Counted from the stretch's first letter, positions 1 through 10,425 are shown. The stretch is 64,000 nucleotides of DNA from Cyanobacterium sp. Dongsha4 (GCF_036345015.1 NZ_CP084098.1:1501326-1565325), one strand, 5' to 3'. The notes: generated by a model not told the origin, from the letters alone. A program made the numbers and translations.

Positions 1-854
1 TTGGCTTTTTGGGTATCCTGTACATATTCCAATAATCCTCCCGCCGCACGAATAGCTAAAGGTAAATGCTCACAACCCACACCCTCTAAGGATTTGAGGT
101 TAAATTCCACCAATAATCTGGGCTTGGCTTCGTGAATATCAAAGGCTTTGTGCGATCGCAACGAGTAACAGAAACAATCGGGGAGAAAGTTAGGAAGATG
201 ATCAGATTTTTGCCCCGGACGGAGTAAACTATTAATATCAGGAGCATTGACGGGAAAAAGTATCTCTGCTGGTTGTAAACGCAGTAATTCAGTGGATAAA
301 GAGCTTAAATCCTTGCTTTGAGTCGTAAAAAATTCCCCTGTGGAGATGTCTGCATAAGCTAACCCCCAATGTTCCTTTACAACTACAACCGCCGCTAAGA
401 AGTTGTTTTGTTTAGAGGGTAACATCTCATCTTCGGTTATTGTACCGGGGGTTAATAACTTAGTTATGGCACGTTTTACCAACCGTTTTTCTGCCGTTGC
501 CGTTGCCGCATCTTCCACTTGATCACAGATTACCACCGCATAGCCCTTTTCTACCAACTGTCTTGCGTATCTGTCTAAAGCGTGGTGAGGCACACCCGTC
601 ATGGCGATTCTACCTACATTTTTTCCTGCATCCTTACTGGTGATGACTAATTCCAATTCTTGGGCGATGGTGACTGCATCCTGAAAAAAGCACTCGAAAA
701 AGTCTCCGACTCTGTACAATAATAAAGCATTAGGATACTGTTCTTTTACCTCCACATAATGCTGATACATAGGAGTTAATTCTTGGGGATTGATGGGGCG
801 ATAATCTTCGTGGGGGGCGTTTCTGGTGGCTTTAGTGGAAGCGGATTCAGTCAT
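1..854 (-). CDS. mutS: DNA mismatch repair protein MutS (N-terminal part, runs off window)
   Basis: MutS recognises base mismatches and small loops and starts mismatch repair. The minus-strand frame opens with an ATG at 852-854 and stays open to the window edge, so only about the first 284 residues are present. Near the start (about residues 20-50) it reads PMYQHYVEVKEQYPNALLLY and then RVGDFFECFF, the MutS mismatch-binding domain with its Phe-x-Glu motif (here FFE). Connector-domain sequence follows. The clamp and ATPase domains lie outside the window. The next gene upstream on the same strand is a methyltransferase ending at 939. Identification is secure from the N-terminal domain; completeness cannot be judged. 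Confidence 0.93.
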   Translation of the reverse strand, partial: MTESASTKATRNAPHEDYRPINPQELTPMYQHYVEVKEQYPNALLLYRVGDFFECFFQDAVTIAQELELVITSKDAGKNVGRIAMTGVPHHALDRYARQLVEKGYAVVICDQVEDAATATAEKRLVKRAITKLLTPGTITEDEMLPSKQNNFLAAVVVVKEHWGLAYADISTGEFFTTQSKDLSSLSTELLRLQPAEILFPVNAPDINSLLRPGQKSDHLPNFLPDCFCYSLRSHKAFDIHEAKPRLLVEFNLKSLEGVGCEHLPLAIRAAGGLLEYVQDTQKA

Positions 855-938
855 TATTCAATCACATTTTTAGATACTGCTTTATCCTATTATTAATGAA
901 ATTCGGTGAGCTAATCAATATTCACACTTAAAAATTTT

Positions 939-2432
939 TTAAAACAAGCTATATTGAACTATTTTTTCCTTTTTAAAACACTCATTATATTCTTTTTCTT
1001 TTCCTAAATGAAGTGCGATCGCTTTTAAATTAATTCTATTTAATAGACTGGCAGTAATGAATCTTTTATTATCTTCGAAAACTAGAGATTTAAGAAAATT
1101 TTGTGTTATCTCTGAGGAGAGTAAACTTAAGACAAAATCAGCTTGATATTCATAGTCAAAAGATAACATATAACAGGTATCATCTAAAACTATGGGCTTA
1201 TTATTAAAACAACCAACTTTAGTAAAGTGTAAATTTTTATAAAGACCTGAAATTGCTATTTTAAAGGGTTTAAAAGTATATTCTCCCACTCCAAAAATGG
1301 CAAATTGAGGAGCAGATTTATAAATAGAACTTTTACGAGAGTCCAATAAATAAGCGTATTTTTGTAAATAAATCCATGTTTTAGGTGCTAAAATTGAGAT
1401 ATTTGCAGTGTTATCTCCTATTTTTTTTTGGGTAACTAATAGATATTTTCTTGGTAAAATCAAGGTATTTTTAGCTATATCTGAACTTTTATACATGGGA
1501 TAAATATAGGTATTTTCCAGATTAACTAAATCATCAAAACCATTTTTTAAATTACCTTCTCTTAACTCAAATTCCATAACCTTATTACAATCATGTTTAA
1601 TACCTGATCGCCACTTAAATTCACAGCCTTGATCTATATCAATCAATTTTTTATACATAGTAATATTAGCAATTAATTTTTGATTAATAAAGCCAATGTT
1701 ATGATTAGGTATGGTTTCATTTAAGGAATTATATACAGGACATAAAAGATTTTTGATATGACAACTATTACCTTGAGCAAAAAATAGACAAGCTGATACA
1801 TTAACTTGAAAATATTTCCAAGCATCAATTTTATGGATAGAAACTTCTGAAATAGCTAATTCATTTTTACAAATATAAGCATATAGTTTTCTTGCCACCG
1901 ATGTTTTAATCAAAAAAGCCATTGCTGACTTACCACCAGAAATGAAAATTAATATTTTTATCAGCATCGATTCTGATATATCAAAATTACTTTTACCTGT
2001 AATAGCATCTAAACCTTGATAATGATAAAAATTACTTTTATCGGGAGTATTTTTACTATTTAATTTGGCTAATTCTGTATTTGTTACCCAGGGAGGATTA
2101 CCAATAAAAAGACTTGGTTTTTGTAATTGGCAATTGAGTAAATCCCAGTTTAAAGAAAAAAAATCTTGTCTGTCAATTTTGACTTGACTATATTTAGATG
2201 TATCTTGTTTTAAAAATTTTATATAATCCTTATTAATATCCCAACCAATTATTTTTTTATAATTCTTATTAGTAGATAAGATAGCTTTAACAAAATTACC
2301 TAACCCACAGTTAGGCTCAATAATTACCTCAAAATTCAACGACTTTTTATCAATAAAATTAACTACTTGTTTTGCTAAAGGTAAAGGTGTTTGAAAATCC
2401 CCAAAAGCAATAGTAGATTTTGTTTTTTTCAT
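939..2432 (-). CDS. Type II-like N6-adenine DNA methyltransferase
   Basis: Predicted S-adenosylmethionine-dependent DNA methyltransferase of 497 residues. Visible motifs are a FGDFQTP segment at the N terminus, an AdoMet-binding motif I variant (IEPNCGLGNF, about residue 38) and the catalytic motif IV NPPW (about residue 112), which marks amino-methyltransferases of the N6-adenine class. The C-terminal half probably holds target recognition. It lies 3 bp after the stop of a 217-residue protein that looks like the partner endonuclease, so the two form one transcription unit. The recognition sequence cannot be read from the protein. A solitary methyltransferase is less likely given the tight linkage. 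Confidence 0.8.
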   Translation of the reverse strand: MKKTKSTIAFGDFQTPLPLAKQVVNFIDKKSLNFEVIIEPNCGLGNFVKAILSTNKNYKKIIGWDINKDYIKFLKQDTSKYSQVKIDRQDFFSLNWDLLNCQLQKPSLFIGNPPWVTNTELAKLNSKNTPDKSNFYHYQGLDAITGKSNFDISESMLIKILIFISGGKSAMAFLIKTSVARKLYAYICKNELAISEVSIHKIDAWKYFQVNVSACLFFAQGNSCHIKNLLCPVYNSLNETIPNHNIGFINQKLIANITMYKKLIDIDQGCEFKWRSGIKHDCNKVMEFELREGNLKNGFDDLVNLENTYIYPMYKSSDIAKNTLILPRKYLLVTQKKIGDNTANISILAPKTWIYLQKYAYLLDSRKSSIYKSAPQFAIFGVGEYTFKPFKIAISGLYKNLHFTKVGCFNNKPIVLDDTCYMLSFDYEYQADFVLSLLSSEITQNFLKSLVFEDNKRFITASLLNRINLKAIALHLGKEKEYNECFKKEKIVQYSLF

Positions 2433-2435
2433 TTT

Positions 2436-3089
2436 TTACTTAATTCTCAAAATACATGAAATTTCATCTGCTTTGTCTATCACTCGACTATATTGTAATC
2501 GCCATTGCAAAGCATTAGAAATTGTTAGATAACCTATATTAAAAGATTTTTCGAGTAATTCTTCCGCAATTAGATTAGCTTCAATATCATCAACAGGCAA
2601 CATTCTTTCTTGAAAAAAAGCAAGTAAATCATCTTTATTTCCATCATTTTCAATTATTTTTTTAATTCCTGATGTGGTTTGATAATCAGCAGTTCTTGAC
2701 TGATCAACATAGATAGTGTGTATAATATTTAATTGACCAGTTTTATTAAGATTATTATCTTTTTTTTGATAGATAAAAATTAGCAAAGAATATCCTAAAC
2801 CAAATATTTTTTGTCTAGCGGATTTAAAAGGACATGATGATTGAGGTTGCTTAATACTGGTAACTTTTATATCAACCATTAATTCGGGAAAATCAATTCC
2901 TTTTGCTGAATTTCCTTTTTCAAATTCATATTTTTCTGCCAAATAAGATTGAAATTTTTGTTCAAGATATGTGCCAATAGCTTTTCCATCGGTAACTCCA
3001 AATAAGGATGATTCTTGATGGTTTGATTCTATTTGAGAAAATTCTTTTGCTTCCTCACAAAGTAATTTATTGGTTAACGAAATTCCCAT
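2436..3089 (-). CDS. Probable restriction endonuclease partner of the methyltransferase
   Basis: Protein of 217 residues, translated just before the methyltransferase. The segment GIDFPELMVDIKVTS (about residues 65-79) resembles a PD-(D/E)xK nuclease core, with an acidic residue followed by an Asp-Ile-Lys triad. I do not recognise the exact endonuclease family. The assignment rests on this motif, the size, and the 3-bp spacing to an NPPW methyltransferase. It has no membrane segments or signal peptide. The gene order (nuclease first, methyltransferase second) is common in compact Type II systems. Confidence in a restriction role is moderate; specificity is unknown. Confidence 0.6.
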   Translation of the reverse strand: MGISLTNKLLCEEAKEFSQIESNHQESSLFGVTDGKAIGTYLEQKFQSYLAEKYEFEKGNSAKGIDFPELMVDIKVTSIKQPQSSCPFKSARQKIFGLGYSLLIFIYQKKDNNLNKTGQLNIIHTIYVDQSRTADYQTTSGIKKIIENDGNKDDLLAFFQERMLPVDDIEANLIAEELLEKSFNIGYLTISNALQWRLQYSRVIDKADEISCILRIK

Positions 3090-3112
3090 AAATAATTAAT
3101 AAAATAAACTAT

Positions 3113-3150
3113 ATTACTTCTTGTCGTGTAAATTATTGGTTAGGGTAGGC
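3113..3150 (+). repeat. 38-bp dispersed repeat, copy 1
   Basis: This segment recurs at 27491-27528 in the same orientation. The last 28 bases (3123-3150) are identical and the first ten differ at two positions. Both copies are intergenic and outside any recognised mobile element. The function is unknown; it may be a remnant of an insertion element or a short dispersed cyanobacterial repeat. Confidence 0.75.
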
Positions 3151-3238
3151 TGAAAGGCACTCTTGCAATTATTAAATAATATTTTAACACTCTTATCTTT
3201 TGCCTTTAATTTATCATAACAACTGTAGAAAAGCCATA

Positions 3239-6200
3239 TTAATGATTAATTGTTAGAAAAATATTGAGTAATGAATTAATATTTTTATTCATTTTTTCTA
3301 AATTAAAGTTATCAAAATTAGTTCTAATTTCTTTTATTTTTATACTTATTTCACTATTTTGTGCCATTGTTTCGACTTTTTCTAATTTCTTTTGTGCCTC
3401 CATTAAGTCTATTTCCGATACTTTTATAATCTCAATTAATAATTCTTTTATTTGTGCATAGTCAATGTTTTGATTTTTGACTATATTTACAGATGACTGT
3501 GGAGGTTTATTTTCTAATTCTTGCAAGGAATTGATGACTAAGTCAAAAGATAGATAAAATTTTTCTGCTAAAGATGGTATATTCTTAATGTCTTCTTGTT
3601 TTAATGCTGACTCTAATTCTTGGGCAATATTAAAAAGATTTTCAGCACCGATATTTCCTGCTGTTCCTTTGATAGAATGAACTATCTCTCTAGCTTTACT
3701 ATAATCATTTCTTGCAATAGCAGAGATTATCAATTCTTTTTTGACAAAATTATGGGAATTGAATTGTTTTAATAATCTTAGATATAACTCCTTATTGCCC
3801 ACAAGACGTTGTAAAGCGTTTTCAATATTAATCTCTGCCAAGGGAGGAATATATACATCTTCATTTTGGTTACACTTAAAAGTTGATGAAGATTTATTGG
3901 TTTCTTCCGATTCTATTTTATTTTGAGGTAGCCACTGCATTAGAGTTTCTTTTAGTTGATTAGGGTTAATAGGTTTGGTAATATGATCATTCATACCTGC
4001 TTTGAGACTTAATTCTTTATCTCCTGTCATGGCATGGGCAGTCATGGCAATAATGGGAAGTTGTTGGAAGTATTCCCCTTCTAGTTTTCTAATTCTTTTT
4101 GTGGCTTCTAATCCATCCATTTCAGGCATAGATATATCCATTAATATAGCGTCATAATTTTGAGTCATAATTTTTTCTAGGGCTTCTAAGCCGTTGTTTG
4201 CTATATCTATATCAATTTCTCGTAACAATTCCACTACAATTTCTTGATTAATTTCATTGTCTTCTACTAGCAAAAGGTGGCAATTCTGGAAACATTGAAA
4301 AGAAGGATAGGAATTAACCATGACACACGAAGTATCTTTGAGATAACTTTTGCGATTAAATACTTCGAGAATGGCATTAAAGAGACTTGATTTGGTAACT
4401 GGTTTACTAAGAAAATGTTTTAACTCTTGTTTTTTCTTTAACTCCTCTAGTTCACTAATATGGTGGGCTGTTATCATTAAAATTGGTGGGATATTCGCAA
4501 TATAGGGATTAGCCTTAATAGCTTGGATAGTTTCAATGCCATTGAGGTAGGGCATTTGCCAATCGATAATAATTAATTTATAGTCTTTTTCTCCTTTTTC
4601 TAATTCCTTAATGGCTTCTAATCCTGAGTTAACTGCTTTCACAGCAAAGGAAAAGGATTCTAAAAAGCGAGTAATTACCTGACGAGTTATGGAATTGTCA
4701 TCAACTACTAAAATGGGATTAGAAGTTAAGTGAGACAGATTACGAGGAATAAGATTAGATGTAGAAGCACCTCTGTTGAGATTGATGGTGAAATGAAACT
4801 TACTACCCTTATTTTCTTGACTTTCTGCCCAAATTTTTCCTCCCATCATCTCAATTAAACGTCGGCTAATGACTAATCCTAAACCAGTGCCGCCATATTT
4901 ACGAGTAATGGAATTGTCTGCTTGAGAAAAAGGTTTGAATAGAAGAGAGAGTTTATCTTTAGCAATACCAACTCCCGTATCTTCTACACAAAAATATAGG
5001 GTGATTTTTTCCTTGGCAATTTTTTCCTGTCGCACTTTTACGACAATTTGACCTTTTTCGGTAAATTTGATAGCGTTATTAATTAAATTAGTCAGGATTT
5101 GGGATAGACGGAGAGAATCTCCCAAAAAACTACAATCTAAATGGTCATCTATATCAAAAACTAATTCTAGTCCTTTTTCTTGAATTTTTGGATGCAGTAA
5201 ATTTGCAACATCTGTTAGTATATTGTCCAATAGAAAATTATTTGTTTCTAAATCCAGTTTTCCTGCTTCTATTTTGGAAAAGTCGAGAATATCGTTGATT
5301 ATAAGCAATAAAGACTCACAGGCTTTTTGAATTTTGATTAAATAACTTTTTTGCTTTTCTTTTAATTCCTCTTTTAATGCTAAATGGGTAAAGCCAAGAA
5401 TGGCATTCATGGGGGTGCGAATTTCATGACTCATACTGGCTAAAAACTCGCTTTTGGCTTTGTTAGCAGAATCTGCTTCTTCTTTTGCTAGTTCTAATTC
5501 TTGTTGTACTCGTTTGATTTCAGAAATATCACGAGAAATAGCTAAAACCATCTTATTTTTTTGGCTAGGAATAGCACTAAGGGAAACTAAGCAGGGGAAA
5601 ATAGTGCCGTCTTTTTTTTGTAAACTCCACTCGAAAAAACATCCTCCATTTTTGGCGGCATGGCGAATATATTTAAAAGCTAAATTATCTGATAATTCAC
5701 CGTTGGGCTGATGTTGGGGGGAAAAGTCAGGGGGAGTTTTACCGATAAATTCTGTGCGATTAATGCAGTCATGCAATCTGATGGAGGCTTCATTACAGTC
5801 TATATATTGCCCTGTTTTAGCATCAATTAAGGATAAAGCATCATGGGAAGATTCAAATAATGTTCTATATCTTGTTTCACTTTGTTGTAACTTGTTATAT
5901 AGGGCTTCTCTTTCTTTTACTTCTTCCATTAAAACTTGATTGGTGGCGAATAAAGCCTCTTGGGTTTCTTTGAGGGCTGTTTCTGATTTTTTCCTTGCAA
6001 TGGCATTACTAAAAAGTTTTCCTGTTAACTGTAGTAAGTTGGTTTCTCCTTGATTCCATTCATGATGATTTTCTGCAGAGATTGCGGTTAAAAAACCGAC
6101 TACTCGCCGAGAAAATTCGATGGGTAAAGCAATAAAAGATTTGAGGTTAAGTTGCTCAAATAACATTCTCTCATTAACGGCTAACTCTGGTAAATCCTCT

Positions 6201-9061
6201 GCCGAGTTAATCATAACTATCCATTTGGTTTGCAGTTGATTAACTAGCCATGAAATTACACGGGTGGATATGTGCCATTCTCTCAAATCTTGATGAATTA
6301 AGGATGATTGACTTTGATGGGATAAACAAAAAGTTTCATTTCCTTTATCAAACTCAAAAATGGTAATTTGCTCTACTTTCAAGAATAAAGCAATAGCTGT
6401 TAACGCATCATTAATATACTCATCAACTTTTTCGGCTTCTACCATGAATAGACTGGTAGAAATATCCGAGAGTAATCTTTCTATTTCATTAAGATAGCGC
6501 AATGCGATCGCTTTTTCTTCGGCATTTTCTTTCGCTTCTTCCAATTCAAGGGTGCGTTGTTTTACGTTGGCTTCTAACTGTTGATTAAATTCTTCTAATT
6601 GCAATCTGGCTTTTCTTCTTTCTAATTCTCCTGAAGCACTAGAGGCAAATATCTGGAAAATTTCTCGATTAATGGATGTGTTGGGGATAGACTTGCTACT
6701 TAGGGCAACTAAACAGCCAATGGGTTTTTGATTGCTGTCAAATAAGCCCATACCCATATAGGTTTGAGCATGAATGGTTTGCAGTAGTAAGCTATGAGGA
6801 TATTCTCTTTGAATGTTGTCAGAATATAGACAGAAGCTAGGATTTTCACTATATATAACTTGTTGACAGGGAGTATTGTTGACTTGGTAACTGAAGTTTG
6901 CTTGGAATTCTTGATTATGATAACAAACCAATGTGGTGGCAAAATCGGGTATTTCGGGATGTATTTCTGAGAGAAAAACAACGTCTGCTTGTAAAACTTC
7001 GGCTAGGTATTTTACTAGAGATTGAAAAAAAGTTTCTTCTGATTTAAAGGAAACGGCTTTTGCTATATGACGAATGGCTAATTCAACACGTTTGCGATCG
7101 CATATATTCATCACAACACCTGTGACTTTTTTCAAGTTTCCCCCGCCGTCATACTCCATAATGCCTCTATCTAATACCCAAAGATAGTCATCATTTTTGG
7201 TTTGAAGTCGATATTCAAGGGAGAAAAAACGCTCAGGAATAGGATTAGGGCTTAATTCAGCATTAACTATAGCCAAATCATCAGGATGAATTCTCTCAAG
7301 CCAGAAAGTTTCTGATATGCCAATTTCTTCGGGTAAATAACCTAATAACTCTGTATATGCACCATCCCAAATAATCTCATGATTAGTTACATCATGCTCA
7401 TAAACTATTTCTCCTAAAGTTTTAACAAGAGTTTCATTTCTGCGTTTTAGTGCTTGTTTTTCACTTTCTATTTCTCTTTTTTTAGTAACATCCCTTGCTG
7501 AGTAAAGAATAATTCCTTCTTCTTGGGGAAATAATTTGACATTGAGTAATAAATAATGCTCCCGATTAAATTTATCTTTTACTACTATTTCTATATTGTT
7601 TATTTCTTCTTGTTTTTCCAAAGTATCTAAATCATAAATATTTTCTCCTAGCAATTGTTTGACATTCTTCATGGCTTCCACTTCTTCCCAAGAATATTCA
7701 AAAATAAAATGCACATTAGGACAAATAAAAGTAAGATTGCCTTGTTTATCACTTAAAAAAACAGTATCAGAGATATTATTCAATATCATGCGGTGTAATT
7801 TTTCTGACTCTTCCAAAGCTAATTGAGCAAATTTACTCTCACTTATATCCCTTGCACAACCAACAATAAATAATTCTTTCGTTAAAGTATCGTTGATAGG
7901 ATAGCCTCTATCTTCAATCCAGCGAATATCACCATTGGGGCGAATAATGCGAAATTCCTCATGATAAATTCCTTTATCAACTACTTCTGCAAAGGCTTTT
8001 TCAACTCTGGCGCGATCTTCAGGATGGACACTTTCTAACCAAATGCTATAATTTTGATATAATTCCTCACAAGAATGTTGCCAAATATCTTCAAATGCGT
8101 TACTGACATATAATGTTTGCTTTTGATACCAATTCATCATCCAAAACACATCATTAATAGTTTCGGTGATAAGTTCCAATTTTTGCTTACTTTCTTTTAT
8201 CTCTTGTTCTGTTTGTTTCCTTGAGGTTATATTATCTTCTATACCTCTAAAACCGAGTAATTTTCCCTCTTGGTTAAAAATAGGTAATCCTTTAGAATCT
8301 AACCAAATATATTGTTGTATAGGCAATAAATAATAGCGTTTAATACGGTGAAAAAACCGAGGATTTTTTAATAAGTCATCCCAAGTTTTTTGCATTTCTT
8401 CTCTATCTGATTCTTCAATAATTTCAAAAATACTTTTTCCGATTAATTGTTCTGATTTTAAGCCTAAATGCTCTTCAATTTTAGGACTTACATAAGTAAA
8501 AATTCCTTCCAAATTAACTTCCCAAAACCACCCATCAATTAATTGAATTACACTATTAAAACGTTTTTCACACTCTGTTAAAATACTCTTTTCTTTCTCA
8601 TATTTTCCTGTTTTACTATTACATTCTTTTTCTTTTATTCCTTCATTAAGGATAGATGAATTTAGTTTGATATTTTTACAAGTTGACAACTCTTGCCAAT
8701 AGGATATTTTAGTTAATATTTCTTCCTTACATAAAGGCTCAGTCAAAAATTCGATCGCACCTAATTTAAAAGCGAGTTCCTTATTCTGGTAATCATCACT
8801 TATAAATGCTATAAAAACTTGCTCATTTTCTAAGAAAAAATTAGAAGAATTTATTTTATTTTTTAAATCAAAAAAAGACTCAATAAAGCTAGTAAAAATA
8901 ATAGGAATATCATTAATTTCTTGTAGATAATTACAAATATCTTGCTCAGTGTGAAAATGTAAATAAGTAATATTATTTTCCTCAAGAATTACCCTCAAAG
9001 AATGCAAAGAATACTGGTAATTATCTAAAATTAAGACGGGATGATCACTAGAGTGAGACAT
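3239..9061 (-). CDS. Giant hybrid sensor histidine kinase (pseudo-REC, PAS x5, GAF x2, HisKA, HATPase, REC x2, HPt)
   Basis: Single-chain phosphorelay protein of 1940 residues. Rough domain order: a degenerate receiver-like domain (1-120) lacking the usual phosphoacceptor, four PAS domains (about 160-665), two GAF domains (about 670-820 and 870-1040), a fifth PAS (about 1065-1190), HisKA with phosphoacceptor His1212 in SMSHEIRTPMNAILG, an HATPase with GTGLGL, two receivers with Asp1500 (IIIDWQMP) and Asp1642 (LMDISMPEMDG), and an HPt domain with His1795 (VHSIKGTAG). The C-terminal HPt closes a His-Asp-His relay. No transmembrane segment is evident, so it is probably cytoplasmic. No dedicated output regulator lies nearby. 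The signal cannot be inferred from the PAS and GAF domains alone. Confidence 0.93.
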   Translation of the reverse strand: MSHSSDHPVLILDNYQYSLHSLRVILEENNITYLHFHTEQDICNYLQEINDIPIIFTSFIESFFDLKNKINSSNFFLENEQVFIAFISDDYQNKELAFKLGAIEFLTEPLCKEEILTKISYWQELSTCKNIKLNSSILNEGIKEKECNSKTGKYEKEKSILTECEKRFNSVIQLIDGWFWEVNLEGIFTYVSPKIEEHLGLKSEQLIGKSIFEIIEESDREEMQKTWDDLLKNPRFFHRIKRYYLLPIQQYIWLDSKGLPIFNQEGKLLGFRGIEDNITSRKQTEQEIKESKQKLELITETINDVFWMMNWYQKQTLYVSNAFEDIWQHSCEELYQNYSIWLESVHPEDRARVEKAFAEVVDKGIYHEEFRIIRPNGDIRWIEDRGYPINDTLTKELFIVGCARDISESKFAQLALEESEKLHRMILNNISDTVFLSDKQGNLTFICPNVHFIFEYSWEEVEAMKNVKQLLGENIYDLDTLEKQEEINNIEIVVKDKFNREHYLLLNVKLFPQEEGIILYSARDVTKKREIESEKQALKRRNETLVKTLGEIVYEHDVTNHEIIWDGAYTELLGYLPEEIGISETFWLERIHPDDLAIVNAELSPNPIPERFFSLEYRLQTKNDDYLWVLDRGIMEYDGGGNLKKVTGVVMNICDRKRVELAIRHIAKAVSFKSEETFFQSLVKYLAEVLQADVVFLSEIHPEIPDFATTLVCYHNQEFQANFSYQVNNTPCQQVIYSENPSFCLYSDNIQREYPHSLLLQTIHAQTYMGMGLFDSNQKPIGCLVALSSKSIPNTSINREIFQIFASSASGELERRKARLQLEEFNQQLEANVKQRTLELEEAKENAEEKAIALRYLNEIERLLSDISTSLFMVEAEKVDEYINDALTAIALFLKVEQITIFEFDKGNETFCLSHQSQSSLIHQDLREWHISTRVISWLVNQLQTKWIVMINSAEDLPELAVNERMLFEQLNLKSFIALPIEFSRRVVGFLTAISAENHHEWNQGETNLLQLTGKLFSNAIARKKSETALKETQEALFATNQVLMEEVKEREALYNKLQQSETRYRTLFESSHDALSLIDAKTGQYIDCNEASIRLHDCINRTEFIGKTPPDFSPQHQPNGELSDNLAFKYIRHAAKNGGCFFEWSLQKKDGTIFPCLVSLSAIPSQKNKMVLAISRDISEIKRVQQELELAKEEADSANKAKSEFLASMSHEIRTPMNAILGFTHLALKEELKEKQKSYLIKIQKACESLLLIINDILDFSKIEAGKLDLETNNFLLDNILTDVANLLHPKIQEKGLELVFDIDDHLDCSFLGDSLRLSQILTNLINNAIKFTEKGQIVVKVRQEKIAKEKITLYFCVEDTGVGIAKDKLSLLFKPFSQADNSITRKYGGTGLGLVISRRLIEMMGGKIWAESQENKGSKFHFTINLNRGASTSNLIPRNLSHLTSNPILVVDDNSITRQVITRFLESFSFAVKAVNSGLEAIKELEKGEKDYKLIIIDWQMPYLNGIETIQAIKANPYIANIPPILMITAHHISELEELKKKQELKHFLSKPVTKSSLFNAILEVFNRKSYLKDTSCVMVNSYPSFQCFQNCHLLLVEDNEINQEIVVELLREIDIDIANNGLEALEKIMTQNYDAILMDISMPEMDGLEATKRIRKLEGEYFQQLPIIAMTAHAMTGDKELSLKAGMNDHITKPINPNQLKETLMQWLPQNKIESEETNKSSSTFKCNQNEDVYIPPLAEINIENALQRLVGNKELYLRLLKQFNSHNFVKKELIISAIARNDYSKAREIVHSIKGTAGNIGAENLFNIAQELESALKQEDIKNIPSLAEKFYLSFDLVINSLQELENKPPQSSVNIVKNQNIDYAQIKELLIEIIKVSEIDLMEAQKKLEKVETMAQNSEISIKIKEIRTNFDNFNLEKMNKNINSLLNIFLTINH

Positions 9062-9267
9062 TTTGAAAAAGCATAAAAATCCTATTCAATTTACTCACAC
9101 TATAACAATCCCATTTAAGTTATGACGAGATTTTAACAAATATTTGCGATTAACTTAGTCACACCTTATAGTAATGGAGACTTTTTATTTTATCGAGAAA
9201 AAACCAGATAGCAATTCCCAAATTTATTAGATTCAATTTTTCTATACCATTGCCCGTTGCCCATTGC

Positions 9268-9945
9268 CTACCCCAGCGACACCACTTTTTCATCAACCCC
9301 CAACTTATGACAAGGTTGACTTGTGACACTAGCTGTAGGACAAATATGTTTTAAACAAGACTGCCTACTAGCCTCCTCATCCTCAAAAGCAGGAGGCACT
9401 TGCCCAAAAACCATCTCACAACTAAAATCATCAAAATTAGGAGTCATAGTCAAAGGAATACCAAAAGACTTTGTAAAAAACTCTTGAGTGGGTAATTTAC
9501 ACATATTCACGCACATTCCCACACATCCACTGGCTTCCAAGTAACGACATTTTTTGATATAAACACCGCTTTTCTGTATTCTTACTTGATTATCCTCCGT
9601 CACAACCTCCGCCTCTCTAATTTCTGATTCCCCCACCAACCACTCAAACAAAACCGTCGCAAACCAAGCATTAGATTCACATACCCACTTAGTAGGAGAA
9701 AAGAGATTACGAATTAAAAATAAAACAGGAGAAGGCACAAGAGATTGTAAAACAATAGCCACTAACTCCTGTTGTTGTTGAGAATTTCGCCCTTCCATTA
9801 TTTGCATCGACAAATCTACAAAACCCTCATAACCTTTCTTTTGACTCTTTTTTCCTACCGCCTTCGCCATTTTTCGGGAAAACAAAGCAATAAATAGTTT
9901 ATCAAACCAGTTATCTTTATATTCTGTTTTGTCTGTAACATTCAT
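9268..9945 (-). CDS. DWARF27-like (DUF4033) carotenoid isomerase family protein
   Basis: Protein of 225 residues whose C-terminal half carries the cysteine-rich DWARF27 domain (DUF4033). Visible motifs are KKCRYLEASGCVGMCVNMCK, then PTQEFF, a NFDDFSCEMVFGQ segment and SCLKHICPTA near the end. In plants, D27 is an iron-containing enzyme that isomerises beta-carotene between all-trans and 9-cis forms for strigolactone synthesis. Cyanobacterial homologues are known by sequence, and this one's substrate is inferred only. The N terminus (FDKLFIALFSRKMAKAVG) also resembles the plant proteins. It is a single gene with no carotenoid genes next to it. Confidence 0.8.
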   Translation of the reverse strand: MNVTDKTEYKDNWFDKLFIALFSRKMAKAVGKKSQKKGYEGFVDLSMQIMEGRNSQQQQELVAIVLQSLVPSPVLFLIRNLFSPTKWVCESNAWFATVLFEWLVGESEIREAEVVTEDNQVRIQKSGVYIKKCRYLEASGCVGMCVNMCKLPTQEFFTKSFGIPLTMTPNFDDFSCEMVFGQVPPAFEDEEASRQSCLKHICPTASVTSQPCHKLGVDEKVVSLG

Positions 9946-10239
9946 AAAATAATTATCCGATTATTCCTAATAACATTAATCCTATCTTAAGTCTCTTGCC
10001 CAAACTTGTTAATATTCTTGCTCAGGTTAGAATAGAATAAGTTAAAAAAAGGTTGTAGGTGGCAGGTTTCAGGTTTAGGGGAGTAATGAGTAATGAGAGT
10101 TAGGAGTTTTTAATTCTTAATTCTTAATTATCAACTATTCACCTTGCCCATTCTTTATTCCCAATCTAAGCTAAAAATCAGACCTTAATTCAGCAACGCT
10201 AAAAAACAATTATAGGAAAATATCCAATTCATATTAACT

Positions 10240-10425
10240 ATGACTAATTCTAGTAAAATTGAACCAGAAAACATCGACAATTCCCAAGAAAAAGGAAAAG
10301 ATAGCTATGTTAAATTAGCTATGCGTAACATGGTAAAAAAAAGAGGAACATCATTAAAACACTTTTTCCTAACTACATTTGGCTTATTAGTTTTTCTTGT
10401 GGGAATTTCTTACTTAACTCGTTAA
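10240..10425 (+). CDS. DUF3285 small membrane protein
   Basis: Protein of 61 residues with a hydrophilic N-terminal half (KDSYVKLAMRNMVKKRGTSL) and one C-terminal transmembrane helix (FFLTTFGLLVFLVGISYLTR). This matches the small DUF3285 family conserved in cyanobacteria. The RNMVKKRGTSL segment is the family signature. The function is unknown. It sits alone between two minus-strand genes. Confidence 0.75.
   Translation: MTNSSKIEPENIDNSQEKGKDSYVKLAMRNMVKKRGTSLKHFFLTTFGLLVFLVGISYLTR

Noticed and set aside
6709-6981. 90-codon minus-strand ORF inside the large kinase
   Set aside because: It is an alternative frame of the hybrid kinase with no independent support.
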